DNA of 64,000 bases. It comes from Acetobacter conturbans (GTDB taxonomy: Bacteria > Pseudomonadota > Alphaproteobacteria > Acetobacterales > Acetobacteraceae). A program made the position numbers and the translations under genes. The stretch is taken from the NCBI RefSeq assembly GCF_011516755.1, contig NZ_WOSY01000003.1, positions 62,001 to 126,000 of the forward strand. The letters run 5' to 3'. The notes below the pieces were generated by a model. It ran no database searches, was not told where the DNA came from, and worked only from the letters and a program-made list of their open reading frames with translations. Shown here in pieces: positions 32,580 to 41,809 of this stretch. How positions within the stretch are numbered: the stretch's first letter is position 1; each line of letters opens with the position of its first letter.

Positions 32580-33560
32580 TCAGGACGCGAGGCGCGCCTC
32601 GATGCAGTCCCACAGCATTCCGGCCGCGTTGATGCCCTCAAATCGGTCAAGTTCCTGCAGACCGGTCGGGGATGTCACATTGATTTCCGTCAGCCAGTTT
32701 CCGATCACGTCGATTCCCACGAAAATGAGCCCCCGCTCCTTCAGCATGGGACCGATCGTTTCGCAGATTTCCATGTCCCGCTTACTGAGCTCCACGCGCT
32801 GGGCAACGCCGCCGACATGCATGTTCGAGCGCGCCTCACCTTCCGCGGGCACACGGTTGATGGCACCGATCGGCACGCCATCGGCGAGAATGATCCGCTT
32901 GTCACCCTGCCTGACCGCCGGTTCGTAACGCTGGATCATCAGAGGTTCCCGAGACCGCGCGAAATGCATTTCCAGCAGCGCGTTCAGATTCTGGTCGTCC
33001 TCACGAATACGAAAAACGCCGCTGCCTCCGTTGCCGAACAACGGCTTGACGATGATATCCTTCCATTTCGCGCGAAACTCACGAATTTCACGGACATCCC
33101 AAGTCACCAGTGTGGGTGGCATCAGTTCGGGATAATGAGTGACAAGCAGCTTTTCAGGGGCGTCGCGCACTGAACGCGGGTCATTGACGACCAGCGCCCG
33201 GCCCGGGCCGACCCCGTGGACATGCTCCAAAAGATGCGTCGCCGTGATATAGGCCATGTCGAATGGCGGATCCTGACGCATCAGGATGACATTCATCGTC
33301 CCCAGGCTCACCCGTTCCGGTTCGCCAAACACAGCGTGCTGACCTTTCTGGCGTTGCACGCGGACCGACCGCACCTGCGCAGTCAGACGACTTTCCGTGC
33401 CATGACCACCCTCGCTCAGCGCGAGTGTCTCCACTTCATAGACAAAGAGACGATGACCGCGCGCCTGCGCTTCCAGCATCATGGCGAAAGTGGAATCGCC
33501 ATTGATATCGATCCCTTCAAGTGGGTCCATCTGGACGGCAACATCAAGCCCGTTACTCAT
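32580..33560 (-). CDS. gshB: Glutathione synthetase
   Basis: ATP-grasp ligase joining gamma-glutamylcysteine and glycine. From ATG 33560 it has 326 residues. Landmarks: LDVAVQMDPLEGIDINGDST, MRQDPPFDMAYITATHLLE, the ATP-binding IIVKPLFGNGGSGVFRI, GDKRIILADGVPIGAINRVP and VGIDVIGNWLTEINVTSPTG. GTG 33569 is in frame but would leave no room between it and AGGGA. It ends a minus-strand series motB-motA-greB-gshB with short gaps. Confidence 0.95.
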   Translation of the reverse strand: MSNGLDVAVQMDPLEGIDINGDSTFAMMLEAQARGHRLFVYEVETLALSEGGHGTESRLTAQVRSVRVQRQKGQHAVFGEPERVSLGTMNVILMRQDPPFDMAYITATHLLEHVHGVGPGRALVVNDPRSVRDAPEKLLVTHYPELMPPTLVTWDVREIREFRAKWKDIIVKPLFGNGGSGVFRIREDDQNLNALLEMHFARSREPLMIQRYEPAVRQGDKRIILADGVPIGAINRVPAEGEARSNMHVGGVAQRVELSKRDMEICETIGPMLKERGLIFVGIDVIGNWLTEINVTSPTGLQELDRFEGINAAGMLWDCIEARLAS

Positions 33561-33628
33561 GGGGCGCACTCCCTTTGCAAGAGGGCTACTTTTAAAGCAG
33601 TTCCGCTCTCAGGGAAAATAGCCAGATG

Positions 33629-34144
33629 TCAGGCAACCGAAGGATAGGCCACCGAGAGAATTTCGATCTGCTCCGCTCCGCGTGGCGTATGCAGCGTCAC
33701 TTCATCTCCGGCCGTTTTTCCGAGCAATGCACGGGCGACAGGAGCAAGAAGACTAACCTCCCCTCGCTCGGAAACGGCCTCATCTGCGCCGATAATCGTC
33801 ACCGTCGTCTCACGGTCTTCCTGATCCACGTAGACGACGGTTGCTCCAAAAAACACCCTGTCTCTCCGGGCCTGAAGCGCGGGGTCAACTTCGATGGCGG
33901 TCTCTACACGCCGCGTCAGAAAGCGAATGCGACGATCGATCTCGCGTAAACGCTTTTTGCCGTAGATGTAGTCACCGTTTTCCGACCGGTCGCCATTTCC
34001 CGCTGCCCAGGACACAACCTCAACGACTGCCGGGCGCTCTTCACGGATAAGGCGGGAAAATTCGTCCCGCATCCGACGGAGACCCGCTGGCGTGATGTAC
34101 CGCGTAAGATCTCCGTTTTCATCCGTCTTATCTTGTGTCTTCAC
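33629..34144 (-). CDS. greB: Transcription elongation factor GreB
   Basis: Cleavage factor that rescues backtracked RNA polymerase. 171 residues: N-terminal coiled coil with the acidic tip GDRSENGDYIYGKKRLREID, then RRIRFLTRRVE, and C-terminal FKBP-like domain with VDPAL...FGATVVYVDQED and SLLAPVARALLGKTAGDEV. The KKRLREID and -RR-RFLTRR pattern separates GreB from GreA. It lies 23 bases after motA, probably by simple packing. Confidence 0.92.
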   Translation of the reverse strand: MKTQDKTDENGDLTRYITPAGLRRMRDEFSRLIREERPAVVEVVSWAAGNGDRSENGDYIYGKKRLREIDRRIRFLTRRVETAIEVDPALQARRDRVFFGATVVYVDQEDRETTVTIIGADEAVSERGEVSLLAPVARALLGKTAGDEVTLHTPRGAEQIEILSVAYPSVA

Positions 34145-34167
34145 GCACTCGAACCCTGCTCATCGAC

Positions 34168-35034
34168 TTATCCGATGGCGAGTTCGCTGATCGTGGTGTC
34201 GATCTCTTCGAAGCTCGGCATCAACGGCACCGGAATATCCTTACGACCGATTTCAACGCTGATCTGGGGCGGATTGCCTTGCAGATAAGCGACAAAAACG
34301 ACTCGAATAAGGTCATAATAACGAGCATCTTCCTCGACAACAGAATTGATGCGTACGGCAAGTGGCCCCACGATACCGTAGGCCAGCAAAACACCAAGGA
34401 ATGTTCCGACCAGCGCGCCGGCGATCATCTCGCCCAGCACTTCCGGCGGCTGGCTGATTGAACCCATCGTCTTGATGACGCCCAGAACTGCCGCAACAAT
34501 ACCAAGAGCAGGCAATGCATCGGCCAGCGTCTGAAAGCTGTGCGCAATGTGCGTGTCTTCTTTCAGATTTTTGCTTAACTCACGTGTCATGACTTCATCG
34601 AACTGGAATGCATCATCCATGTTCATGCTGATCATGCGCAAATAATCGCAGATGAGATTTCTGACCCGTTTGTTGTCCCGGATCTTGGGATAGGCCGCGA
34701 ACGCTGTGCTCTCCATCGGCGTTTCGATATGGCTTTCAAGCGCCATCACGCCATGCGTCTGCGCCAGACGGGTAAAGAAAAACAGCAGCCCCAGAAGATC
34801 AATGTAATCCTGACGCCCGAAATCCGGCCCCTTGATCGCTGTCTTGAAAGCGCCGGGGACATGCTTGAGATCGGACATCGAATTGCCCATCAGGAACGTA
34901 CCGATCCCCGCCCCCATGATCGTGATCAGCTCGAAGGGCATCGACTTGACCAACGGCATGATGGCGCCACCAGACGCTGCAAACGATCCGAAAACACACA
35001 GCAGCAGAAAAACCAGGCCACCGATTAACAACAT
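34168..35034 (-). CDS. motA: Flagellar motor stator protein MotA
   Basis: 288 residues with four membrane helices. N-terminal helices around residues 1-50 (GGLVFLLLCVFGSFAAS), the conserved cytoplasmic loop with FFFTRLAQTHGVMALESH, and the stator core ADALPALGIVAAVLGVIKTMG containing the conserved Pro, then GTFLGVLLAYGIVGPLA. Start ATG 35034 has GAGGAT before it. With MotB it forms the proton channel turning the flagellum. Here motA follows motB, the reverse of the usual order, and no other flagellar gene lies in the window. Confidence 0.95.
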   Translation of the reverse strand: MLLIGGLVFLLLCVFGSFAASGGAIMPLVKSMPFELITIMGAGIGTFLMGNSMSDLKHVPGAFKTAIKGPDFGRQDYIDLLGLLFFFTRLAQTHGVMALESHIETPMESTAFAAYPKIRDNKRVRNLICDYLRMISMNMDDAFQFDEVMTRELSKNLKEDTHIAHSFQTLADALPALGIVAAVLGVIKTMGSISQPPEVLGEMIAGALVGTFLGVLLAYGIVGPLAVRINSVVEEDARYYDLIRVVFVAYLQGNPPQISVEIGRKDIPVPLMPSFEEIDTTISELAIG

Positions 35035-35083
35035 TCAGTCTATCCTCATTTCACGGTCAGGAAGAGTCCCCGGCCGTCACCAA

Positions 35084-36283
35084 TTATTTTGTCTGATTAT
35101 TTTCAGATGTATTTTGAGTATTTCCATCCGGCTGAACCGCCTGCGTATCCGGAAGAGTCACTTCGTGCTCACGATGCAGGACGAGGACCACCCGTCGGTT
35201 CGCGGCGTCACTCGGACTGTCCGGAATGGCTAGATCCCGATCACCACGCCCCACCACTTCGGCCAGCCGCTGCTCCGGAAAGCCTGCCGTAGACAATGCT
35301 TCACGTGCAGAGTCGGCTCGCTCGGAAGAAAGGGTCCAGTTGGATGCGCCCTTCTTTCGATAAAGAGCACCATCCGTGTATCCGTAGACTGAAAGATTCT
35401 GCGGCATGGCCGTGAGATAGGGAGCAATAAGCTTCAGTAAATGCTCTGCATGTGCGTTGAGTCGGGCTGAGCCGGTTTCAAACATTGGCACATGATCGCT
35501 TTCCGAAAGCTGAATGCGCAGCCCTTCCGGCGCAACATCCACCTTGACCTGAGAAGCGACCTGCCCTCCCTCCGGATCATGGGCAATGGCAGCGACGAGT
35601 TGCTTCGCATCGCGCTCGAAATCTTCCTCTTCCTTCCGCGCCTGATCCTGCCCATCGCCGACGGATGCCGTCGTACCGTTTTTCTGCCCTCCGATGGGGA
35701 CGATCCGGGCAAGCGTCGGAGGCACAGCGACGATCTTGCCGATGCTCCGGTCTGGAAAAGCCGACTTTGGGCCTGCAAACACGCCCCGCGTCTGCGTGTT
35801 ATCCCCTGTCCCGGAAGACTGATCGCCCATGATGGACGCCATACCGGAGCCAAGGCCGCCCTTTTGCCCCGGATTTCCTCCAGACTGGATGGCCATGCTG
35901 TTGGGAGGCAGAATCGCATTCTTTGCCGTTGGAGAAAGTGGCACCTGCTTTTTGGACTGCTGAACGGAGGAGGCCGAACCGGCAGCTCCCGTGCCGCTCT
36001 GCGCTTCCCCTTCTTTCGCGGAAGACGATTTTTCGGAACCCGTCAGTGTTTGCGAAGCCGCATCTCCCGGCGTCGCCATCGGATTAAAGAAATTCGCGAT
36101 TCCGCGGCGTCTCTGCTCGGTTGTGGCGTTGATCAGCCACATGACCAGAAAGAACGCCATCATGGCGGTCACGAAATCCGCGTAAGCGATCTTCCACGCG
36201 CCACCATGATGACCGCCGCCCTCACCGCCCCCACGCCGGACGACGATGATTCGCGGCTTATTATCCCCATTCCTGCGTGGCAT
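35084..36283 (-). CDS. motB: Flagellar motor stator protein MotB
   Basis: 399 residues. Short basic N-terminus with a Gly/His-rich run, then the single helix WKIAYADFVTAMMAFFLVMWL whose Asp carries protons. A long low-complexity Ser/Gly/Gln-rich linker (about residues 75-180) precedes an OmpA-like peptidoglycan-binding domain: SVYGYTDGALYRKKGASNW, LSSERADSAREALSTAG and DAANRRVVLVL. ATG 36283 is chosen because GGAGAGG precedes it. The linker makes it longer than E. coli MotB (308), which may matter for reach through the periplasm. Confidence 0.95.
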   Translation of the reverse strand: MPRRNGDNKPRIIVVRRGGGEGGGHHGGAWKIAYADFVTAMMAFFLVMWLINATTEQRRRGIANFFNPMATPGDAASQTLTGSEKSSSAKEGEAQSGTGAAGSASSVQQSKKQVPLSPTAKNAILPPNSMAIQSGGNPGQKGGLGSGMASIMGDQSSGTGDNTQTRGVFAGPKSAFPDRSIGKIVAVPPTLARIVPIGGQKNGTTASVGDGQDQARKEEEDFERDAKQLVAAIAHDPEGGQVASQVKVDVAPEGLRIQLSESDHVPMFETGSARLNAHAEHLLKLIAPYLTAMPQNLSVYGYTDGALYRKKGASNWTLSSERADSAREALSTAGFPEQRLAEVVGRGDRDLAIPDSPSDAANRRVVLVLHREHEVTLPDTQAVQPDGNTQNTSENNQTK

Positions 36284-36380
36284 CTGCCTCTCCAACCTTC
36301 ACGCCATGCTGGCTGAAGCGGCTTAAAACAGACTTAACAGTGGACGGAATGGCCGCCGGAAGCCGTTATTCGTTGAGATT

Positions 36381-37868
36381 TTAACGTGCGGAAGGGAGTT
36401 CGCGCAGCCACTCGGCAGTTGGCGAGGGAATCGGACACACCACGCGGTAAAGACCGTAGCGCTCCGCCTCGCGCCCGTTACGGGAACGAATGATCTCACC
36501 CACAGGCTGCCCTGCTTCGGCCCAGGGGGTACCCGGCGTGAAAGACCGGCGGGCATTATGCACCAGCAGCACCCATCCCTTCGTGCACGTCGCCAGCGGG
36601 AGTTCGAAGAAAGGCCAGCGCAACAGTTCCGCGCCCACGATCTCCCGCCCCTTCAGACGCAGAGCAAGCTCCGACGCCACCCCATACTCGTCAGACATGA
36701 CAAAATCCGCGCCTTTCGACGCGCGCCCGATGTCCTGGGCAAAAGCCTCCCACCCGCCGCTTTGCCGCAATGTGACGTCCAGATGCCGGTTCAGAGGCAG
36801 CAAACCCGTCGCCGACTGCACGATGACGACAGCCCACATGCCGTAGCCCAGCCAGACGGCCGGCTTCCATCCTTTCATACCCGACATAGCGATGACGATC
36901 GCCAGCACCGGATACACAATGACCGGCCAGTTCGGCTGCACACGATCACCGAGGGCATGCTGGAGAAAAACAGCGCAGGGCACGGCAATCAGGCAGACGA
37001 GCAGACGGTCCGCATCATCGCGTCGTCTGGCCGCACGGACGCACGCTACAATCGCGAGCAGGAAAATGCCGGGGGTGAGCAAGCCGATCTGACCACCCAG
37101 AAGCTCACCGATATAGGAAAAGGCCCGGGCCGGGTGCCAGTCTCCGGTGCGGCCGCCCTGCCGGATGAAACTCGCCCAACCATGCGTGGCGTTCCACCAG
37201 ACCACCGGAGTCGAGAGGAGGGCGGCGAGACACAGCCCCACCCACGGCCAGAAGGTCAACAGGAAGCGCCGCCCCGTTGGTCTCAGCAGACACCACGCTC
37301 CAAGACCGGCGATCGGCAGGACCATCGTATATTTGCTGTCGAATCCAAGTCCGGCGTTCAAACCCAGAAGCAGCCACCAACCCGCGTCGCCGGTTCGCAG
37401 AAGTTTTCCGGCTGCCCACAGGAACAACGTGACGAAAAACAGGAGAGGGGTATCCGGCGTCATCAGCACGGCGCCGGTGCCCACGGCCAGCATCGCGTTC
37501 AGAAGTATACCGGTGACGAGGGGCCTGATGTCCCCTGTTTCAGGTGTTTCTTCCTTACGACAGGCGAGAAACTCTTTGGTGGCCAGAACGGCGATAACTG
37601 TTCCCGCCGCTGCCGCCAGCGGCGCCATGACACGAATGCCGAAAGCGGTATCGCCGAACAGCATCGTGCCAAAATGGATCCAGAGAGCCACCATGGGCGG
37701 ATGGTCGAGGTAGCTGAACTGGAGATGCCGCGACCATGTCCAGTAATAGGCTTCGTCCGGCGTCACGGGCAGCCATACCGCCACGATCAGGCGGAAAACC
37801 GTCAGCCCGAGCAGCGCATACAGGGCGATCCGCTCTGTCACGGACGCCCTCTGAAGCCTCAGCATCAT
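36381..37868 (-). CDS. Membrane glycosyltransferase, GT39/ArnT-like
   Basis: 495 residues with about 11-12 membrane helices. The first periplasmic loop holds TPDEAYYWTWSRHLQFSYLD and HPPMVALWI, the acidic motif typical of the PMT/ArnT (GT-C) family that uses polyprenyl-phosphate sugars. The partner donor could be supplied by the next gene upstream, a DPM1-like GT2 with GtrA domain, 16 bases away. Acceptor (lipid A, protein or glycan) cannot be told. Confidence 0.82.
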   Translation of the reverse strand: MMLRLQRASVTERIALYALLGLTVFRLIVAVWLPVTPDEAYYWTWSRHLQFSYLDHPPMVALWIHFGTMLFGDTAFGIRVMAPLAAAAGTVIAVLATKEFLACRKEETPETGDIRPLVTGILLNAMLAVGTGAVLMTPDTPLLFFVTLFLWAAGKLLRTGDAGWWLLLGLNAGLGFDSKYTMVLPIAGLGAWCLLRPTGRRFLLTFWPWVGLCLAALLSTPVVWWNATHGWASFIRQGGRTGDWHPARAFSYIGELLGGQIGLLTPGIFLLAIVACVRAARRRDDADRLLVCLIAVPCAVFLQHALGDRVQPNWPVIVYPVLAIVIAMSGMKGWKPAVWLGYGMWAVVIVQSATGLLPLNRHLDVTLRQSGGWEAFAQDIGRASKGADFVMSDEYGVASELALRLKGREIVGAELLRWPFFELPLATCTKGWVLLVHNARRSFTPGTPWAEAGQPVGEIIRSRNGREAERYGLYRVVCPIPSPTAEWLRELPSAR

Positions 37869-37884
37869 ACCCTGATCGAAAGTC

Positions 37885-39039
37885 TCATTTCCGACGCCAG
37901 ATCAGGGTGGAGGAGACGGCGTAATTCCATACCACGCCAATGACCGCGCCCGCCGCACTGGCCTTGTCAAACGTCTGACCACCTTGCTGAAAGATCTGCG
38001 CGATGCCGATATTGGCCCAGGCACCGACCGAGCAGACCACCAGAAACACGAAAAGGCCGCCATAAAGTCGGGTGCCTTTGAGGCGACGGTCGCGATAGGT
38101 CAGCGTGTTGTCGAGCCAGAAATTGATCAGCATGGCCGCCAACGTGCCAACGGACTGCGCGATGGCGAACTCCATTCCCGCGAGGCGCAGAACATTCATG
38201 ATGGCGATATTCACCAGCACGCCAATCGCACCGACAGAGGCAAACACGAGAAAGCGGATCGGCAACCATCCGTGAAACATCTTGTCCAGCATCAGTCCGA
38301 GGAACTGAATCATGACCATGATGTCGAGCTTGCTCTCCCCGGCAAGGCGCGGCTTGAACGTGCAGGCGATTTCCTCAACGCGCGGGGGCTCAGGGGCCGA
38401 CAGGATGATATCCATCAGGATCTTGAAGCCTGCCCCGGACAGCCTCGGCGCAATATTGACGAACCAGTCGCGGCGAAACGCAAAAAACCCGCTCATCGGA
38501 TCGCCAAGCTTTACCGGCAGGATCATCTGCGCCAGCCTGATCCCGCCATCCGACAGCGCATGACGCCACACATTCGCCAGTCCGCTGTTATCACCACCTT
38601 CGACATGGCGGCTGCCGACCGCGATATCGCAGCAGCCCGATGTCAGGGCGTCGATCATGGTGCCCAGTCGGGTCTCGTCATGCTGGAGATCGCCATCCAT
38701 CACGGCGACGTAACGCGCGGAAGACGAAAGCGCCCCTTCGATCACCGCCGTGGACAGGCCCCGGCGTCCGATGCGGGAAATACCGCGGACGCGCCAGTTT
38801 GTCCGGGCCAGTTTCCTGACCACTTCGATCGTGCCGTCAGGGGAATTGTCGTCGACAAAAACGACTTCCCAGTCCCGCCCGGCAAGAGCCAGGGTCAGCG
38901 CGTCCACCAGTGGCCGGACATTTGCCGCTTCGCAGTAGCACGGCACGACAACCGTGATCTCCGGACACCCTGCCCGGACAGGGAGGGCCGTCTCGTTCTT
39001 CTCAAGTAAGGCAGGCTTTTGCGTAACAAACGTGCTCAC
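37885..39039 (-). CDS. Polyprenyl-phosphate glycosyltransferase (GT2) fused to a GtrA domain
   Basis: 384 residues. N-terminal GT2 domain with VVPCYCEAANVRPLVDAL, FVDDNSPDGTIEVV and the DXD-type DGDLQHDETRL, followed by FFAFRRDWF, as in dolichol-phosphate mannose synthase. The C-terminal 130 residues contain four membrane helices of GtrA type (FLVFASVGAIGVLVNIAIM...). It probably makes and helps flip undecaprenyl-phosphate sugar for the downstream ArnT-like enzyme. The start overlaps the preceding Lrp-type regulator stop by four bases. Confidence 0.87.
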   Translation of the reverse strand: MSTFVTQKPALLEKNETALPVRAGCPEITVVVPCYCEAANVRPLVDALTLALAGRDWEVVFVDDNSPDGTIEVVRKLARTNWRVRGISRIGRRGLSTAVIEGALSSSARYVAVMDGDLQHDETRLGTMIDALTSGCCDIAVGSRHVEGGDNSGLANVWRHALSDGGIRLAQMILPVKLGDPMSGFFAFRRDWFVNIAPRLSGAGFKILMDIILSAPEPPRVEEIACTFKPRLAGESKLDIMVMIQFLGLMLDKMFHGWLPIRFLVFASVGAIGVLVNIAIMNVLRLAGMEFAIAQSVGTLAAMLINFWLDNTLTYRDRRLKGTRLYGGLFVFLVVCSVGAWANIGIAQIFQQGGQTFDKASAAGAVIGVVWNYAVSSTLIWRRK

Positions 39040-39536
39040 GCGGTTCTTTCCTTTACCACTCCATCCGGCGACGGAAGCCGGGAGAGCGTCGTCCTGATGG
39101 TCTGAAGCGTCTGCACCCGCGCCACATGCGGGGCTTCCGTCAAACGCCGTGTAAGTTCATTTTCCTGCATGGTGTTTCGCGCCACCAGACGAACGAGGAA
39201 ATCGCCGCCTCCACGGATCATGTGACACTCCAGAGCCTCGGGCCACACAGCCATCATTGCCTCGAATTGTGTCAGAACTGTTTCTTTCTGACTGTCGAGG
39301 CCGATAAGCGCGAACAGCATGATCGGCCAGCCAAGCGCATCCGGGTCAGCATCTGCGTGATAACCCCTGATGACGCCGTTCTCTTCAAGGCGGCGCACAC
39401 GACGCAGACAGGGCGGCGCGGAAATTCCCACCCGCCGGGCGAGTTCCACGTTCGTCATGCGTCCATCCGCCTGAAGCTCGGCAATAATACGCCGGTCCAC
39501 CGCATCAAGTTCCGCTTCCGCCACCCTGCTCTCCAT
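39036..39536 (-). CDS. Lrp/AsnC-family transcriptional regulator
   Basis: 166 residues from ATG 39536. N-terminal winged helix: ELDAVDRRIIAELQADGRMTN, ELARRVGISAPPCLRRVRRLE with GVIRGYHADADPDALG, then the C-terminal ligand (RAM) domain with VLTQFEAMMAVWPEALECH and GGGDFLVRLVARN. Divergent from trxB, a pairing seen across alphaproteobacteria, so trxB is a likely target. It overlaps the glycosyltransferase gene downstream; whether it regulates that gene is unknown. Confidence 0.92.
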   Translation of the reverse strand: MESRVAEAELDAVDRRIIAELQADGRMTNVELARRVGISAPPCLRRVRRLEENGVIRGYHADADPDALGWPIMLFALIGLDSQKETVLTQFEAMMAVWPEALECHMIRGGGDFLVRLVARNTMQENELTRRLTEAPHVARVQTLQTIRTTLSRLPSPDGVVKERTA

Positions 39537-39755
39537 TACCAGTCCCGCGGGATCACCAGGGTGTGCATATAGGACGAACCTCCTGCACTGTCCAAAGCCC
39601 CTTCTCCCATCTCCACAAGAACGAAAAATACCCCTTTCGTGCTTGCCCCCGAGCGATATCAGGACCATATCGGTTCTCCATCAGCTTCATAGCCGGAAGC
39701 CCGCAGGATTCATGCACTCTCCGGCCGGAGCGGAAGGACAAGCCCGGAAGGCGTC

Positions 39756-40712
39756 ATGAGCACGACACACACCACCGACCTCCTGATCATCGGAGCAGGT
39801 CCGGCCGGTTACACTGCGGCCATCTACGCAGCCCGAGCCAATCTCAAGCCCGTTCTTGTCGCTGGCCTCCAGCCCGGCGGCCAGTTGATGATCACCACGG
39901 ACGTTGAAAATTACCCCGGCTTCGCGACGGCGATTCAGGGCCCGTGGCTGATGGAGCAGATGGCGGCTCAGGCGGAGCATGTCGGCACGCAGATCCTCCA
40001 TGATATCGTGACGGAAGTGGACTTCCGGAACGGCTCTCCTTTTCGAATCACCCTTGATGGCGGCGATATCTACATCGCCCGCAGCGTGATCATCGCAACA
40101 GGTGCGCAGGCCAGATGGCTTGGTCTGCCCAGCGAGAAGGCTTTGCAGGGTGCCGGCGTCTCGGCATGCGCGACCTGCGACGGCTTTTTCTTCCGTGGCA
40201 AGAAGGTCGCCGTCGTTGGCGGTGGCAACACGGCTGTCGAGGAAGCTCTCTACCTCACACACCATGCGTCGCATGTAACACTCATCCACCGCCGCGATTC
40301 CCTCCGCGCCGAGAAGATTCTTCAGGATCGCCTGCTGGCGAATCCTAAAGTCTCCGTCGTCTGGAATTCGGTCGTGGCGGATATCATGAGCACAGGGACT
40401 CCTCCTGCCGTCAGCAGCATCGCCCTGTGCAATACGCTCACCGAAACGATGAGCACGCTGGATGTGGATGGTGTCTTCATCGCCATCGGCCATGCACCAA
40501 ACACAGGCCTCTTCCACGATCAGCTCATGCTGGACGCGGAAGGCTACATCGTCACCGAGCAGGGCAGCACGCGCACCTCCGTGCCGGGCGTATTCGCGGC
40601 AGGTGACGTGCAGGACAAGATTTACCGGCAGGCGGTCACTGCAGCGGGCACAGGCTGCATGGCGGCGCTTGATGCAGAAAGGCACCTCGGCGAATTCATT
40701 TCGGAGTCATAA
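39756..40712 (+). CDS. trxB: Thioredoxin reductase
   Basis: NADPH-dependent flavoprotein, 318 residues. FAD-binding LLIIGAGPAGYTAAIYAARA, the redox-active disulfide SACATCDGFFFRGKK (CATC), NADPH-binding VAVVGGGNTAVEEALYL with HRRDSLRAEKIL, and the final VFAAGDVQDKIYRQAVTAAG. All motifs complete. Flanked by a divergent Lrp-type gene and a LysR gene in the same orientation, 95 bases downstream. Confidence 0.97.
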   Translation: MSTTHTTDLLIIGAGPAGYTAAIYAARANLKPVLVAGLQPGGQLMITTDVENYPGFATAIQGPWLMEQMAAQAEHVGTQILHDIVTEVDFRNGSPFRITLDGGDIYIARSVIIATGAQARWLGLPSEKALQGAGVSACATCDGFFFRGKKVAVVGGGNTAVEEALYLTHHASHVTLIHRRDSLRAEKILQDRLLANPKVSVVWNSVVADIMSTGTPPAVSSIALCNTLTETMSTLDVDGVFIAIGHAPNTGLFHDQLMLDAEGYIVTEQGSTRTSVPGVFAAGDVQDKIYRQAVTAAGTGCMAALDAERHLGEFISES

Positions 40713-40715
40713 CAG

Positions 40716-40738
40716 AATACTTGACGTTTCGAAGTATT
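40716..40738. promoter_or_regulatory. Likely LysR-type operator
   Basis: Perfect 7-bp inverted repeat AATACTT-N9-AAGTATT containing the T-N11-A core typical of LysR regulators. It lies 3 bases after the trxB stop and 69 bases before the lysR start, a fitting place for autoregulation. TTGACG inside it could act as a -35 box. Confidence 0.5.
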
Positions 40739-40807
40739 TCCTTCACCAAAACCAATCAGGTATCGTCCGGTCCGGATATGCGCCTGATATGACCAAGGGA
40801 GATCGGA

Positions 40808-41692
40808 GTGGACTGGGACAAACTCAGGATATTCCACGCAGTTGCAGAAGCAGGCTCATTCACCCACGCGGGTGATGTGCTGAATCTCAGCCAGTCTGCG
40901 GTATCGCGCCAGATTTCGGCCCTGGAAGACGTTCTTCAGGTGCCTCTGTTTCATCGACACGCTCGGGGCCTTATCCTCACCGAGCAGGGCGAAACCCTCA
41001 ACCAGACTGTGCGTGAAGTCTTCTCAAAACTTGAGATGACACAGACGCTCCTGACGGAGAGTAAGGAAAAGGCGGCTGGTCGCCTGCGGGTGACCACGAC
41101 CACCGGCTTCGGCAGTTGCTGGCTCATGCCACGCCTGCACCGTTTCATGCAGCAGAACCCCGACATCTCCATCACGCTGATTCTCGAGGACAATGACCTC
41201 GATCTGGGCATGCGTGAAGCCGATGTCGCCGTTCGCATGCATGCACCGCGTCAGCCCGACCTCATACAGAGGCATCTTGCTGACTTCCCGCTCGCTGTGT
41301 TCGCATCACCGCGATACATTGAGCAATATGGGAAGCCGGCCTCGCTGAATGACCTGACGTCCCACAATCTCGTGGCGTTCGGCGGCTATCATCCGCCCGT
41401 TCCTCATGTGAACTGGCTGCTTGAAGCTGGCCTGCCGGAAGGCGGTCGCCGCATAGCGCGGCTCGAAGTCAACAGCATGGTCGCCATGGCCGACGCCATT
41501 TCAGCCGGTCTCGGCATCGGATCGGTGCCGGGTTATGCCGTCTCTGAGTATCCGGAACTGATCAAAGTCCTGCCGGACGTGGAAACGCCCAAGGTCGAAG
41601 CGTTCTTCGTTTATCCCGAAGAACTGCGCAGTTCGAAGCGCGTCGCGGTCTTCCGGGATTTTCTGACCAGCGAACTCGGCCTGCGTTCTTAA
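40808..41692 (+). CDS. LysR-family transcriptional regulator
   Basis: 294 residues, GTG start at 40808 with AAGGGAG upstream. N-terminal HTH: DKLRIFHAVAEAGSFTHAG, LSQSAVSRQISALEDVLQVP, LFHRHARGLILTEQGE. The effector domain begins GRLRVTTTTGFGSCWLMPRL. The trxB-lysR arrangement is conserved in alphaproteobacteria, but the inducer is not known to me. An inverted repeat of LysR-box type precedes the gene. A strong terminator follows. Confidence 0.92.
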   Translation: MDWDKLRIFHAVAEAGSFTHAGDVLNLSQSAVSRQISALEDVLQVPLFHRHARGLILTEQGETLNQTVREVFSKLEMTQTLLTESKEKAAGRLRVTTTTGFGSCWLMPRLHRFMQQNPDISITLILEDNDLDLGMREADVAVRMHAPRQPDLIQRHLADFPLAVFASPRYIEQYGKPASLNDLTSHNLVAFGGYHPPVPHVNWLLEAGLPEGGRRIARLEVNSMVAMADAISAGLGIGSVPGYAVSEYPELIKVLPDVETPKVEAFFVYPEELRSSKRVAVFRDFLTSELGLRS

Positions 41693-41711
41693 AAAACCGG
41701 GCAAGCCTAAC

Positions 41712-41747
41712 AAAAACCCCGAAGAGAATATTCTCTTCGGGGTTTTT
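41712..41747. terminator. Bidirectional intrinsic terminator between lysR and manC
   Basis: A perfect 18-bp palindrome (arms 41712-41729 and 41730-41747; core ccccgaagagaa / ttctcttcgggg) flanked by A-run on the left and T-run on the right, so it can end transcription from both convergent genes. Confidence 0.9.
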
Positions 41748-41809
41748 TCATGTTCGATTGACGAAACCGCATTTTCAGGGAGGCTTGCCAACCTCCCTGA
41801 AATGAAAAT

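Noticed and set aside
36558..37943. 461-codon plus-strand ORF opposite the GT39 gene
   Set aside because: Antisense shadow; charged low-complexity composition and no recognisable motif.
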